This document shows positions 44,449 to 53,722 of a stretch of 64,000 bases of DNA, piece by piece (position 1 is the first letter of the stretch; every line of letters starts with the position of its first letter). This stretch comes from Pseudomonas sp. PH1b (GTDB lineage Bacteria > Pseudomonadota > Gammaproteobacteria > Pseudomonadales > Pseudomonadaceae). The notes beneath the pieces were generated by a model. The model was not told where the DNA came from. It searched no databases and was given only the letters and a program-made list of their open reading frames with translations. Location of the stretch: contig NZ_AYMU01000025.1 of assembly GCF_000633395.1 (NCBI RefSeq), positions 41,644 to 105,643 on the forward strand, given 5' to 3'. Position numbers and translations under genes: made by a program.

Positions 44449-45396
44449 TCACAATTGCCCCTCGCCCAGGGGGTGCAAACCGCGAAATATCTCTGCCTCC
44501 TCCACCAGCCAGTCATGCACCGCACGCACCCCCGGATGGCTCAGGGCGCCCGGCGCATAGAGCAGTACATAACGCTTGTGATTAGGCACGGCGAGGCCGA
44601 AAGGCACGATCAGGGCGCCGCGCTCCAGCTCATCGTTGAGCAGGGTGCGCCGGGCAATCGCCACGCCCATGCCGGCAATCGCCGCCTCGATGGTCAGGTG
44701 GTTGCGGTTGAACGTATGGCCACGCCGCACATCTGCGCCGTCAAAGCCAATGGCGTTCAGGTAGAACTCCCATTCCGCGTATTCATAGCTGCCGCGCCAG
44801 GCGGTGATGTCGTGCAGCAACGGAAAATGCGCCAGGTCCGCCGGCCCGTGCAGCGGTGGCCGTCCCCGCAACAGGCTCGGCGCACAGACCGGGAAGATCT
44901 GCTCGTCCAGCAGCGCCGTGGACTGCAAACCGGGATAACTGCCGTCATTCAAGTCGATGGCCAGGTCGAAGTCACCCTCGTGCAGGGCCACGCTGCTGTC
45001 CTCCGCCACCAGGCGCAGCTGGATTTCCGGATAACGCTGTTGCAGCCGCGGCAGGCGCGGAGTCAGCCACTTGCCGAGAAACGACGGGATCGAACGCAGG
45101 CGCAAGGTGCCGCCGATCATGCCCGCGTCCAGGCGGCGCAACTCGGCATCGATGCTGCCATAGGCCTCGCTCACCGTGAGGGCCAGGCGCTGGCCTTCGG
45201 CACTCAGCTCGACGCCCCGCGCCCGCCGGTGGAACAGCCGCAAGCCCAGGCGTTCTTCAAGCTGGCGGATCTGCTGGCTGACGGCCCCGGGGGTGATGTG
45301 CAGTTCTTCGGCGCAGCGGGTAAAGGACAGGTGCCGCGCGGCACAGGAAAACACATGCAGCCAGACATAGGTTTGGGCATGAAGCTGACGGCTCAT
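44449..45396 (-). CDS. LysR-family regulator (GcvA-type) divergent from sdaA
   Basis: A 315-aa LysR regulator with an N-terminal winged helix (residues 1-65: HLSFTRCAEELHITPGAVSQ) and an effector domain of the GcvA/AmpR type (LRLRSIPSFLGKWLTPRLP). It is divergent from the serine deaminase gene with a 135-bp gap, so it probably responds to serine and controls sdaA and the transporter (inference). Confidence 0.9.
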   Translation of the reverse strand: MSRQLHAQTYVWLHVFSCAARHLSFTRCAEELHITPGAVSQQIRQLEERLGLRLFHRRARGVELSAEGQRLALTVSEAYGSIDAELRRLDAGMIGGTLRLRSIPSFLGKWLTPRLPRLQQRYPEIQLRLVAEDSSVALHEGDFDLAIDLNDGSYPGLQSTALLDEQIFPVCAPSLLRGRPPLHGPADLAHFPLLHDITAWRGSYEYAEWEFYLNAIGFDGADVRRGHTFNRNHLTIEAAIAGMGVAIARRTLLNDELERGALIVPFGLAVPNHKRYVLLYAPGALSHPGVRAVHDWLVEEAEIFRGLHPLGEGQL

Positions 45397-45531
45397 CGTT
45401 TAGTCCTGCTAAATGATCTCTTAGGAAGTTTCGTTGGTCAGTGTCGACCGAGGCGGGCAGTATCGCCGACATTGCGCTCGTCCTACAAAAAATGGCAGCG
45501 ATCTCTCCTCCATTGCTTGTAAGGCTTTAGT

Positions 45532-46908
45532 ATGGCTATCAGTGTTTTCGATCTTTTCAAAGTCGGTATCGGTCCCTCCAGCTCCCACACCGTAGGCCCG
45601 ATGCGTGCGGCCGCGACCTTCGCCCAAGCCCTGTTCGAACAGGGTCTGCAGGACCGGGTGCGGCGAGTAGAGATCCGACTCTACGGCTCCCTGTCCGCCA
45701 CCGGCATCGGCCACGCCACCGACCGCGCCAGCGTCATGGGCCTGATGGGCGAATGGCCGGACAGCATCGACCCCACCAGCATCGATCCACGGATCCAGCA
45801 GTTGCGCGACAGCGGCCAATTGCTCCTGGGCGGTCGGACGGCCATTGCCTTCGACTGGTACCAGGACTTGCTGCTGCTGGACGAAAGCCTGCCCTATCAC
45901 CCCAATGCCATGTCCCTGACTGCCTTCGGGGACAGCTCCACACTACTGGAACAGACCTACTACTCGGTGGGTGGCGGCTTTATTGTCGAGGCGGCCCAGG
46001 TTGCCGCCGGGGCCGAAGCCGGCGCCAGTGTCGAATTGCCCTATGACTTCGACAGCGCCGCGCAGTTGCTGACCCTGTGCAAGCAGCACAAGCTGCGGGT
46101 CGGTGAGCTGATGATGGCCAACGAACGGGCCTGGCGCAGCGAAACAGAAATCCGCAGCGGCTTGCTGCACATCTGGTCGGTGATGCGCGAATGCGTGGAA
46201 CAGGGCCTGAGCCACGAAGGCACCCTGCCCGGCGGCCTCGGCGTGCCCCGGCGCGCGGCCAAGCTGCACCGCAGCCTGCTGGAGATCGGCAAGCCCAACG
46301 TCATCACCTCGACCCTCTCGGCCATGGAATGGGTCAACCTGTTCGCCCTGGCGGTGAACGAGGAAAACGCCGCGGGCGGGCGCATGGTCACCGCCCCGAC
46401 CAATGGCGCGGCGGGGATCATTCCGGCGGTGCTGCACTACTACATGAAATTCAATTCCCAGGCCTCTGATGACGATGTCGTGGCGTTCTTTCTCGGCGCC
46501 GCGGCGGTGGGCATCCTGTGCAAGAAGAACGCCTCGATTTCCGGCGCCGAAGTCGGCTGCCAGGGCGAAGTGGGCTCGGCCTGCGCCATGGCCGCGGCCG
46601 GCCTTGCGGAGGTGCTCGGGGCCACCCCCGAACAGCTGGAAAACGCCGCTGAAATCGGCCTGGAGCACAACCTCGGCCTGACCTGCGACCCCGTCGGCGG
46701 GCTGGTGCAGGTGCCGTGCATCGAGCGCAACGCGATTGCTGCGGTCAAGGCCATCAACGCGACCCAGATGGCCCTGCGTGGCAACGGCCAGCACTTCATT
46801 TCCCTGGACCGGGTGATCCGCACCATGCGCGATACCGGCGCCGACATGCACGACAAATACAAAGAGACTTCACGGGGCGGCCTGGCGGTGAGCTGGGTGG
46901 AATGCTGA
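45532..46908 (+). CDS. sdaA: L-serine ammonia-lyase (4Fe-4S)
   Basis: A 458-aa single-chain L-serine deaminase making pyruvate and ammonia. The N-terminal beta domain begins MAISVFDLFKVGIGPSSSHT; the alpha domain carries the iron-sulfur cysteines in AEVGCQGEVG and in CDPVGGLVQVPC (11 residues apart, as in the family). ATG 45532 has AAGG upstream. The next gene is a serine transporter. Confidence 0.95.
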   Translation: MAISVFDLFKVGIGPSSSHTVGPMRAAATFAQALFEQGLQDRVRRVEIRLYGSLSATGIGHATDRASVMGLMGEWPDSIDPTSIDPRIQQLRDSGQLLLGGRTAIAFDWYQDLLLLDESLPYHPNAMSLTAFGDSSTLLEQTYYSVGGGFIVEAAQVAAGAEAGASVELPYDFDSAAQLLTLCKQHKLRVGELMMANERAWRSETEIRSGLLHIWSVMRECVEQGLSHEGTLPGGLGVPRRAAKLHRSLLEIGKPNVITSTLSAMEWVNLFALAVNEENAAGGRMVTAPTNGAAGIIPAVLHYYMKFNSQASDDDVVAFFLGAAAVGILCKKNASISGAEVGCQGEVGSACAMAAAGLAEVLGATPEQLENAAEIGLEHNLGLTCDPVGGLVQVPCIERNAIAAVKAINATQMALRGNGQHFISLDRVIRTMRDTGADMHDKYKETSRGGLAVSWVEC

Positions 46909-46971
46909 GGAGCCTTCCCTGACCGTCCGTACCACGTGAGCCCGAGCAAGAATAATAACGAGGCGATACCG

Positions 46972-48267
46972 ATGACCGATGTACCTGCACCTGCTGCCGA
47001 AAACCCTGCTGTAGCGACACACCGCGACACCGCAACCCGCGACACTGGCTGGAGCCAGCGCGACACCACTTGGATGCTCGGCCTGTATGGCACCGCCATC
47101 GGTGCCGGCACCCTGTTCCTGCCGATCAATGCCGGCGTTGGTGGTTTCTGGCCATTGATCGTGCTGGCGTTGCTGGCCTTCCCGATGACCTTCTTCGCCC
47201 ACCGCGGGCTGACCCGCTTTGTACTGTCCGGGCGCTCCGGCGACATCACCGAGGTGGTGGAAGAACACTTCGGGGTCGGCGCCGGCAAGCTGATCACCCT
47301 GCTCTATTTCTTTGCGATCTTCCCGATCCTGCTGGTGTACAGCGTGGCCCTGACCAACACCCTGAGCAACTTCATGGAGCACCAGTTGCACATGACTCCA
47401 CCGCCACGGGCGCTGCTGTCGCTGCTGCTGATCCTCGGCCTGATGGCCATCGTGCGCTGTGGCCAGGGTGTGATAGTGCGGGCCATGAGCCTGCTGGTGT
47501 ACCCCTTTGTCGCCGCGCTGCTGCTCCTGGCCCTGAGCCTGATCCCCAACTGGAACGGTGCATTCTTCGCCTCCGCCAGCGAAGGCATGCCCCTGGGGTT
47601 GTTCTTCAAGACCCTGTGGCTGGCGATTCCGGTGATGGTGTTTTCCTTCAACCACTCACCGATCATCTCGGCCTTCGCCCTGGATCAGAAGCGCCACTAC
47701 GGCGCCCAAGCCGAGCGCAAGAGCAGCGGGATCCTGGCCATGTCCCACGCCATGATGGTGCTGACGGTGATGTTCTTCTGCTTCAGCTGCGTGCTGGCCC
47801 TGTCGCCGGCGGACCTGGTGGCGGCCAAGGATCAGAACATCTCGATCCTGTCGTACCTGGCCAACCACTTCCAGACCCCGGTGATTGCCTACGCGGCACC
47901 GCTGATCGCCCTGGTGGCCATTACCAAGTCGTTCCTGGGCCACTACATCGGCGCCAGCGAGGGCTTCCAGGGGTTGATCGTGAAGAACCTGCGGGGCCGC
48001 TCGCTGTCGTCCGCCAGCCTGGAAAGGATCACCGCAGTGTTCATGATCCTCAGTTGCTGGGCCGTGGCCACCTTCAACCCGAGCATCCTGCGCATTATCG
48101 AGACCATGGGCGGACCGGTGATCGCTTGCCTGCTGTTCCTGATGCCGATGTATGCAATCCGGCGCGTGCCTTCACTGCGCCAGTATTCAGGCCAACTGTC
48201 GAACCTGTTCGTGGTGCTGATCGGCCTGATCGCACTGTCTGCGATCATTTACTCGGTCGTGCCCTGA
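46972..48267 (+). CDS. Serine transporter (SdaC/HAAAP family)
   Basis: A 431-aa inner-membrane amino acid permease with about eleven membrane segments. MLGLYGTAIGAGTLFLPINA is the HAAAP-family hallmark, and FSFNHSPIISAFALDQK is also conserved. ATG 46972 has GAGG 8 bases upstream. With sdaA 63 bases upstream it forms a serine uptake and deamination unit. The substrate call (L-serine, possibly also threonine) is from family and context. Confidence 0.9.
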   Translation: MTDVPAPAAENPAVATHRDTATRDTGWSQRDTTWMLGLYGTAIGAGTLFLPINAGVGGFWPLIVLALLAFPMTFFAHRGLTRFVLSGRSGDITEVVEEHFGVGAGKLITLLYFFAIFPILLVYSVALTNTLSNFMEHQLHMTPPPRALLSLLLILGLMAIVRCGQGVIVRAMSLLVYPFVAALLLLALSLIPNWNGAFFASASEGMPLGLFFKTLWLAIPVMVFSFNHSPIISAFALDQKRHYGAQAERKSSGILAMSHAMMVLTVMFFCFSCVLALSPADLVAAKDQNISILSYLANHFQTPVIAYAAPLIALVAITKSFLGHYIGASEGFQGLIVKNLRGRSLSSASLERITAVFMILSCWAVATFNPSILRIIETMGGPVIACLLFLMPMYAIRRVPSLRQYSGQLSNLFVVLIGLIALSAIIYSVVP

Positions 48268-48282
48268 AACGGACCGGCAATG

Positions 48283-48312
48283 AAAAAGCGGACCTGATGG
48301 TCCGCTTTTTTT
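48283..48312 (+). terminator. Terminator of the serine operon
   Basis: AAAAGCGGACC-TGAT-GGTCCGCTTTTTTT: an 11-bp stem followed by T residues, just after the transporter stop. Confidence 0.9.
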
Positions 48313-48486
48313 GTCCCCGCAATCATTGCCCGGCGTGTTTCCCGGCATGTCCCTTGCTTTATCGCCCTTGAGCAATACGGACGTTGGCCACCCTCGGCGA
48401 ACGACTGGCCAGTGGTCTGGAATCGCGAACTAATTCCATCTGCGGCCAGTCAATGACTGCACGATCCCATCAGGCGGTGACGCATT

Positions 48487-48804
48487 ATGGACAACCCCTT
48501 TCAACTGATTACCGACACTTTCACCCCGCAGTACCAGGTCAACCTGAGCATCCAGGGCCTGGACGGCAGCATCATGCTGACCCTGTCGCAAACCGGCCGG
48601 GTGGTGGCCAAGCGCATGATCAGCGCGGCCCAGCGCAATGACCCGCAACGCATCAGGCGCCTGGTGCAGAGCATTCAGTTCGGCATCGCCATCGAACAGG
48701 GGCACAGCGCCATGGCCATCCTCGAAGCCATGACCAACGGCGACAGCCTGGCGCTGCCACCGCCCGAGGGCCACAAGCCCGTGCCCCCGGCCCTGAGGTT
48801 TTAA
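48487..48804 (+). CDS. DUF3509 protein
   Basis: A 105-aa Pseudomonas-type DUF3509 protein (MDNPFQLITDTFTPQYQVNL...). A soluble small protein with an alpha-beta pattern and a Pro-rich C-terminus; function unknown. AGGCGGTGA precedes the ATG. It overlaps the 3' end of the convergent psiE gene by 4 bases. Confidence 0.83.
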   Translation: MDNPFQLITDTFTPQYQVNLSIQGLDGSIMLTLSQTGRVVAKRMISAAQRNDPQRIRRLVQSIQFGIAIEQGHSAMAILEAMTNGDSLALPPPEGHKPVPPALRF

Positions 48805-49301
48805 AGCTCGCCCTTCTCCACTTCCGGGTGTTCGCCGGAGCCGGCGCCGATCTTGCGCTGCGGGTGCTCGATCTTCACCGAAGGAAACTGCGACGAGGCG
48901 TAGCGCACCACCAGGATGGCAAACGCCAGCAGCAGAATCCCGCCACACAGGTAGATGATCCCCAGGTCCGGCGGGTTGTGGTGGGAAACGTTGGAAATCA
49001 GCAGCCGGGTCAGCGCGGTGATCGCCACGTAGATCAGGAAGCGCACCGGCATGTGGTTGGTCTTGAAGTAAATGCCGACCATCGCCCCCAATTCCAGGTA
49101 GATGAACAGCAGCAGGATGTCATCGATCTTGATGTGCCCCACCTCGATCATCTGCAGGAATTCCATCACCGCCGCCCAGGCGGTCACGGCTCCGATGGCG
49201 AACAGCGCCAGGTAGTGGAAGGACTCGACGAACAGGTTGCCCAGGGACTCGGCCAGTTGATGGACGTTCTGCCGCAGGTTCTCGGCCCAATTGATTTTCA
49301 C
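48801..49301 (-). CDS. Phosphate-starvation-inducible PsiE family protein
   Basis: A 166-aa membrane protein with four hydrophobic segments (about residues 24-46, 56-76, 85-105, 115-135) and the PsiE-type GHIKIDDILLLFIYLELGAM segment. The start is GTG 49301 with AAGGAAG upstream. The C-terminal cytoplasmic tail is rich in charged residues. Function unknown; in E. coli psiE is induced by phosphate starvation. Confidence 0.88.
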   Translation of the reverse strand: MKINWAENLRQNVHQLAESLGNLFVESFHYLALFAIGAVTAWAAVMEFLQMIEVGHIKIDDILLLFIYLELGAMVGIYFKTNHMPVRFLIYVAITALTRLLISNVSHHNPPDLGIIYLCGGILLLAFAILVVRYASSQFPSVKIEHPQRKIGAGSGEHPEVEKGEL

Positions 49302-49508
49302 GATGGTTCTTCCTTAGGTCGGTTCGACCGGATGATGCGGATTGGACGTGACGGTTGTTCTGCATGCAGAAAAAAGGCCAGGAGCCATCAATAAGATGAT
49401 GGCCGCTGCCAGCGAGGCACGGCCGCGTAACAATCGGCCCGGGAAAAAAAATCCGTCTACATTAAAAAGCCACTATCCAAGAGAAAAGGTTTCGCCTATT
49501 CTCTCGAC

Positions 49509-49524
49509 CTGTATATAGATACAG
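49509..49524 (+). promoter_or_regulatory. LexA (SOS) box of yebG
   Basis: CTGTATATAGATACAG differs at one position from the ideal LexA palindrome CTGTATATATATACAG. It lies 44 bases before the yebG start. Confidence 0.93.
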
Positions 49525-49567
49525 TGTTTATACAGACCCATTATCGTGAAGGCATGTGAGGTGGTGA

Positions 49568-49909
49568 ATGGCCGTCGAAGTGGTATACCGCAGCAGCCGA
49601 GATCTGGAGCGCTTGTTCATGGATAAAGCCGAAGCTGACCGTCATGACAAAATGCTCGAACTGGCTGAAGTGCTGGCGCAAGTGTTGCAAAAAGCAGTGC
49701 CGTCGCTGAGCGAACAACAGGTGGAAGAAGCCGGGATCTACATGGCGAAGAACCGCGATGTATTCGCCAGGGCCTTCAAGAGCCAGCCGGATGCATTGTC
49801 CGAGTTGCTCAGCGACCCCGCTCCCGCGGTGGAGGAGGTTCAAGCGCAGCCACCTGCTGAAGTCGAGGCGCCGACCAAGCCGGCGAAAGCAGCCAAGGCT
49901 GCGAAATAG
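49568..49909 (+). CDS. yebG: YebG family SOS-inducible protein
   Basis: A 113-aa protein with the YebG core (MAVEVVYRSSRDLERLFMDK ... GIYMAKNRDVFARAF) and a variable Pro/Ala/Lys-rich tail (about residues 80-113). A near-perfect LexA box upstream shows SOS control. The biochemical function of YebG is not settled. Confidence 0.92.
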   Translation: MAVEVVYRSSRDLERLFMDKAEADRHDKMLELAEVLAQVLQKAVPSLSEQQVEEAGIYMAKNRDVFARAFKSQPDALSELLSDPAPAVEEVQAQPPAEVEAPTKPAKAAKAAK

Positions 49910-49927
49910 GCATCACTCGAATTGAAT

Positions 49928-49959
49928 AAGCCCTGTGTCCATGGCACAGGGCTTTTTTC
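49928..49959. terminator. Terminator after yebG
   Basis: AAGCCCTGTG-TCCATGG-CACAGGGCTTTTTT: a 10-bp stem with a T-run. Convergent with the unknown gene ending at 50000, so it may act for both. Confidence 0.9.
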
Positions 49960-49999
49960 ATGTTTGCCGAGCAAAGACTGCCCGTTATGCAGCCGCCGG

Positions 50000-50425
50000 T
50001 TAAACCACTGCCGCACCTTTCGGCGCAGGCAGCTCGATAAGGTTGCAACGCAACAGGGCAGTGATCTTGTGCAGGAACATCACGGGCAAATCCGTCGCGC
50101 CGCCATACAGGTCGACCATTCCCACCTCAACCGCGCTGTCGACGAGGCTGGAGAACTCTTCGCAATCCTCAGGCGCCAGCAAAGCAACAAGGCTCTGTGG
50201 CAAATCATCCCCTCGACCATTCAATGCCAGCTGGGCTCCGGCCCTCTCCCAGGCCAGTAACTGATCTTTTTCCGGGTAGCCCTCAAGGTGCTTTACCAAG
50301 TCATCTACAGCAGGGTGAGCAATACCTTTGCTCAGGCAGTAAGCCTCCAGGCATGCCGCCGCGTACAGCTGCAGATCCCTTACTGAACCCCCAATCACTT
50401 GATTGTCCGTATGCGCCACGGTCAT
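50000..50425 (-). CDS. Unknown soluble protein, second gene of a pair
   Basis: A 141-aa acidic protein with no signal peptide or membrane segment; predicted mostly alpha-helical. GGGAGG lies ahead of ATG 50425, and the ATG overlaps the stop of the upstream gene by 4 bases, so the two are coupled. No family recognised. Size, acidity and pairing are what one sees in orphan immunity-like genes, but nothing proves this. Confidence 0.7.
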   Translation of the reverse strand: MTVAHTDNQVIGGSVRDLQLYAAACLEAYCLSKGIAHPAVDDLVKHLEGYPEKDQLLAWERAGAQLALNGRGDDLPQSLVALLAPEDCEEFSSLVDSAVEVGMVDLYGGATDLPVMFLHKITALLRCNLIELPAPKGAAVV

Positions 50426-50676
50426 GGCTCGACCTCCCACACTCTGCAGCCTGGCGAGCAATATCCGGCTGCCATATCCATGGCTTCCAGGACTCTGTCT
50501 TCGAGTTCATCGGACGCATCAGGCCTGAACGACGCCAGATAGTTGTACACAGCCTGCGCGGCAAAGCCTCGATCCCGGTACTGCAGAAGAATATGGCGTA
50601 TCGCTTGAACATCCGCACCCGAGTGCAACAGCGAAGACAATTGCTCATCCAGCCCACTATCCAGCACTTGCGGCAT
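50422..50676 (-). CDS. Unknown small protein, first gene of a pair
   Basis: An 84-aa acidic protein (MPQVLDSGLDEQLSSLLHSG...) with a C-terminal CSPGCRVW cysteine pair. ATG 50676 is used; a GTG at 50688 would add four residues. It is coupled to the following gene by a 4-base overlap. No family recognised. Confidence 0.65.
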   Translation of the reverse strand: MPQVLDSGLDEQLSSLLHSGADVQAIRHILLQYRDRGFAAQAVYNYLASFRPDASDELEDRVLEAMDMAAGYCSPGCRVWEVEP

Positions 50677-50787
50677 CGTCAAATACACTCCGTGTCAGTT
50701 GGGCCGTAAGGGATTGGGCTCGGCACTGCAACCTTTCCCGGGCCCTGATACTACAGAGCGCAGGGCCACCGGTTAAGACTCGGATGC

Positions 50788-51807
50788 CTAGTGGTACAGC
50801 ACCCGCTCCGCCAGTTCGTCCGCGACCCGCGCCGGCGAGCGTTTTTCCGCCTGGGCGTGGGCGAAGATCTCGGTCAGGCGCAGGCTGATCTTCGACAGGT
50901 GGGCGGTGATGACCGGGAGTTCTTCGTTGCGGTGCTTGAGGGACACGTAGATCAGGCCGCCCGAATTGATCACGTAGTCCGGTGCGTAGAGTATTCCGCG
51001 GCGCTCCAGTTGGTCGGCCACTTGCAGGTTGGTCAGTTGATTGTTCGCCGAACCGGCCACCGCCGAGCAGCGCAGTTGCGCCACGCTGAGGCTGTTGAGC
51101 ACGGCCCCCAAACCACAGGGCGCCAGAATGTCGCAGGGGGTGCTGAGCAACGAGTCATTGGCGACCGGGTGCGCGCCCAGTTGCTCCATGGCCAGTTGCA
51201 CCTTGCCCGAATCGATGTCGCTGACCAGCAACTCGGCCCCGGCGGCGTGCAGTTGCTCGGCCAGGGCATACCCGACGTTGCCCAGGCCCTGCACCGCCAC
51301 CCGCAGGCCCTCCAGGTTGTCACTGCCCAGGCGCGCCATGGCGGTGCTGCGGATACCGGCGAAGACCCCCATGGCGGTGTGCGGCGAGGGGTCGCCGGCG
51401 GCACTGGTGCTGGTGACATAGCGGGTCTGCTGGGCGATGCAGTCCATGTCGGCCACCGAGGTGCCGCTGTCGATGGCGGTGATGTAGCGCCCGTCCAGTT
51501 GCTCGATGCAACGGCCAAAGGCCTCGAACAGCGCGGCGCGGCTTTCCACATGGGCGGGGCGAATGATCACCGCGGTGCCACCGCCCTGGGGCAGGCCGGC
51601 CAGCGCGGCCTTGTAGCTCATGCCCTGGGCCAGGCGCGCCGCATCCTCCACGGCACTGGTGTCATCGGGATAGGCCAGGTAACGACAGCCGCCCAGGGCG
51701 GGCCCCAGGCGGTTGTTGTGGATGGCGATCACTGCCTTCAACCCGGTGCTGGGGTCGACGCTCAGGTGCAGCGATTCAAGGCGGGTGTGGTGCATGAGAG
51801 CGAACAT
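50788..51807 (-). CDS. Leucine dehydrogenase-family protein with altered active site
   Basis: A 339-aa Glu/Leu/Phe/Val dehydrogenase homologue. It has LGPALGGCRYLAYP, GMSYKAALAGL (substrate-binding Lys66), DSGTSVADMDCI (Asp) and the NAD motif VAVQGLGNVGYALAEQL. At the position of the catalytic lysine of leucine dehydrogenase (GGGK) it reads GGGT (Thr78, codon ACC at 51574-51576). It may be inactive in deamination or have another role. ATG 51807 has GGGAG upstream. Confidence 0.88.
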   Translation of the reverse strand: MFALMHHTRLESLHLSVDPSTGLKAVIAIHNNRLGPALGGCRYLAYPDDTSAVEDAARLAQGMSYKAALAGLPQGGGTAVIIRPAHVESRAALFEAFGRCIEQLDGRYITAIDSGTSVADMDCIAQQTRYVTSTSAAGDPSPHTAMGVFAGIRSTAMARLGSDNLEGLRVAVQGLGNVGYALAEQLHAAGAELLVSDIDSGKVQLAMEQLGAHPVANDSLLSTPCDILAPCGLGAVLNSLSVAQLRCSAVAGSANNQLTNLQVADQLERRGILYAPDYVINSGGLIYVSLKHRNEELPVITAHLSKISLRLTEIFAHAQAEKRSPARVADELAERVLYH

Positions 51808-51991
51808 CGACGGGCTCCCGAATCACTTCTTGGTAGTCGCCAGTATAGGCTTGCGCCTGGAAATTGCTGCGCCGCGCAGGAATAAGCCGGAGGGTGATTG
51901 CAGGCATTGGGAAATAACCTGCTACTACCTGTGTCAGCACTGGACGAACGTTCGCGACGAGGCTAAAACGAGGCATCCGTCGGAGATCGAG

Positions 51992-52795
51992 ATGAACCCG
52001 CGCCAAGCTTTCTTCACCTGCCTGCATCGCTCGCCGCCTGCTCTGCTGGAAGCCGCGCTCTGGATTGCCGCCGAGCATGAGCCGCGGCTGGTGCCCGAGC
52101 ACTCACTGGAAGCCTTCAAGGATATTCAGCAGCAGATCGGCAACCGCCTGCCCCAACTGCCGGCGAACGAGTTGGGCCAGCCACTGTTGCGGCGGATGAA
52201 CGATCTGGGCTTCCAGCAGGATGAACACCTGCCCCTGCGCCCCCAGGCGGCCTTGATGGACAAGGTCCTGGAGCTGCGCCGAGGGCAACCCCTGGCCCTG
52301 GCACTGATTGCCCTGGAGCTGGCGCAACGCCTGCAGATCCCCCTGGAGGGGGTGAACTTCCCCGGCCACTTCCTGCTGCGGGTGCCCGGTGCCGACCACC
52401 TGCTGGACCCTTGCGGCGGACGCCGGTTGTACCCCGCCGACTGCCGGGAACTGCTGCAGCGCCAATACGGCGCCCACATCAAGCTCAAGGCCGAACACCT
52501 GGCCAGTGCCGAGCCGCTGCAGATGTTCCAGCGCCTGTCGCGCAACCTGCGCCAGCTGCACCTGTCCTATGACGACAACCTGGGCGCGCTGATCAATGCC
52601 GAGCGGGTGCTGGAGCTGGGCAACGGCAGCGCCGCCGACTACCTGGCCCGGGCCAGCCTCTACCAGCGCCTGGAGTGCCCGAATGCCGAGCGCTTCGACC
52701 TGGAGCACGCCTTGCTGCTCAGCGATGACCCGATCCAGCGCCTGCGCCTGACCGAGCGCCTGGGGCATCTGCCGCCCAACAGCATCGTCCATTGA
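51992..52795 (+). CDS. SirB1 family (transglutaminase-like/TPR) protein
   Basis: A 267-aa protein with the SirB1 core LELRRGQPLALALIALELAQ ... GVNFPGHFLLRVPG (residues about 90-135), a transglutaminase-like fold, and a C-terminal TPR-like region (about 190-260). ATG 51992 follows GGAGATCGAG. Function unknown. Confidence 0.85.
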   Translation: MNPRQAFFTCLHRSPPALLEAALWIAAEHEPRLVPEHSLEAFKDIQQQIGNRLPQLPANELGQPLLRRMNDLGFQQDEHLPLRPQAALMDKVLELRRGQPLALALIALELAQRLQIPLEGVNFPGHFLLRVPGADHLLDPCGGRRLYPADCRELLQRQYGAHIKLKAEHLASAEPLQMFQRLSRNLRQLHLSYDDNLGALINAERVLELGNGSAADYLARASLYQRLECPNAERFDLEHALLLSDDPIQRLRLTERLGHLPPNSIVH

Positions 52796-52853
52796 GAGCC
52801 GGGCCCTGCCTGCGTGGCACACTACCCGCCCATTTGCATCAAGGATGAACCGC

Positions 52854-53666
52854 ATGAACCGCGCCGAACGCTTCCTTCAGGACTTTCACCAGCGCCGCCC
52901 CGGCACCACGCCGCCGGCCTTTTCCGGGTTGGGCCTGCCGGGACGCGGCTCTTCCTACGACATGCTGGCCGCCACACTCGCCGCCGCCCGACCTGGCGCA
53001 CAGCTACTGGACCTGGGCTGCGGCGATGGTTTCCTGCTGGATCTGCTCGCCAGACAGTACCCCGAGGCGCGATTGATCGGCGTGGACATGAGCACCACCG
53101 AACTGCAGGCGGCACGCCGGCGCCTCACCGAGCGCTGCGTGTTGCTCAATGAGCGGGCCCAATCCCTGTCCCTGGCCAGTGGCAGCGTCGACGCCGTGGT
53201 CTCGCACCTGGCATTGATGCTCATGAGCGATATCGAACAGGTGCTGGCCGAGGTGCATCGGGTCCTGGCCCAGGGCGGCCAGCTCTCGGCCATCGTCGGC
53301 CGCAGCTTTCTCCTGGGCGAACCGGGCCAGCGCTACCTGCAGGTGTTTCGCGCCGCCGCCCAGCGTGACCGCCTGGCGCCCCTGCCCCTGGTGGACCCTC
53401 GGGCCCAGTCCCAGGATGGCTGGCGCCAGCTGTTGGCGCGCCACTACCGTGACGTGCAGTTCGAAGAACTGGACCTTGAATGGCGCCCCAGCTTCGAGGA
53501 GTTCTGGGACGCCCTGGGGCAAACCTACGACCTGGACCGCCTGAAGCCCGCCACGTGCAGCTTGATGAAGGACGAACTGCACCGGGCCATACAGCCCCTG
53601 CTGCGGACGGACGGCACGCTGCTGACCGGCTGGGGTCTGCTGCTGATCCAGGCCAACGCCGCATGA
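52854..53666 (+). CDS. SAM-dependent class I methyltransferase
   Basis: A 270-aa methyltransferase: motif I LLDLGCGDGFLLDLL (about residues 48-62), motif II GVDMSTTEL, and the later VDAVVSHLALMLMSDIEQVL segment typical of UbiE/Methyltransf_11. ATG 52854 has AAGGA 8 bases upstream. The substrate is not known. It precedes a GNAT gene. Confidence 0.88.
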   Translation: MNRAERFLQDFHQRRPGTTPPAFSGLGLPGRGSSYDMLAATLAAARPGAQLLDLGCGDGFLLDLLARQYPEARLIGVDMSTTELQAARRRLTERCVLLNERAQSLSLASGSVDAVVSHLALMLMSDIEQVLAEVHRVLAQGGQLSAIVGRSFLLGEPGQRYLQVFRAAAQRDRLAPLPLVDPRAQSQDGWRQLLARHYRDVQFEELDLEWRPSFEEFWDALGQTYDLDRLKPATCSLMKDELHRAIQPLLRTDGTLLTGWGLLLIQANAA

Positions 53667-53722
53667 CAGCCCCTGCCGGGCTCTGGCAGGATGCTCGGCT
53701 CACTCCATGGAACGGGTACAGC

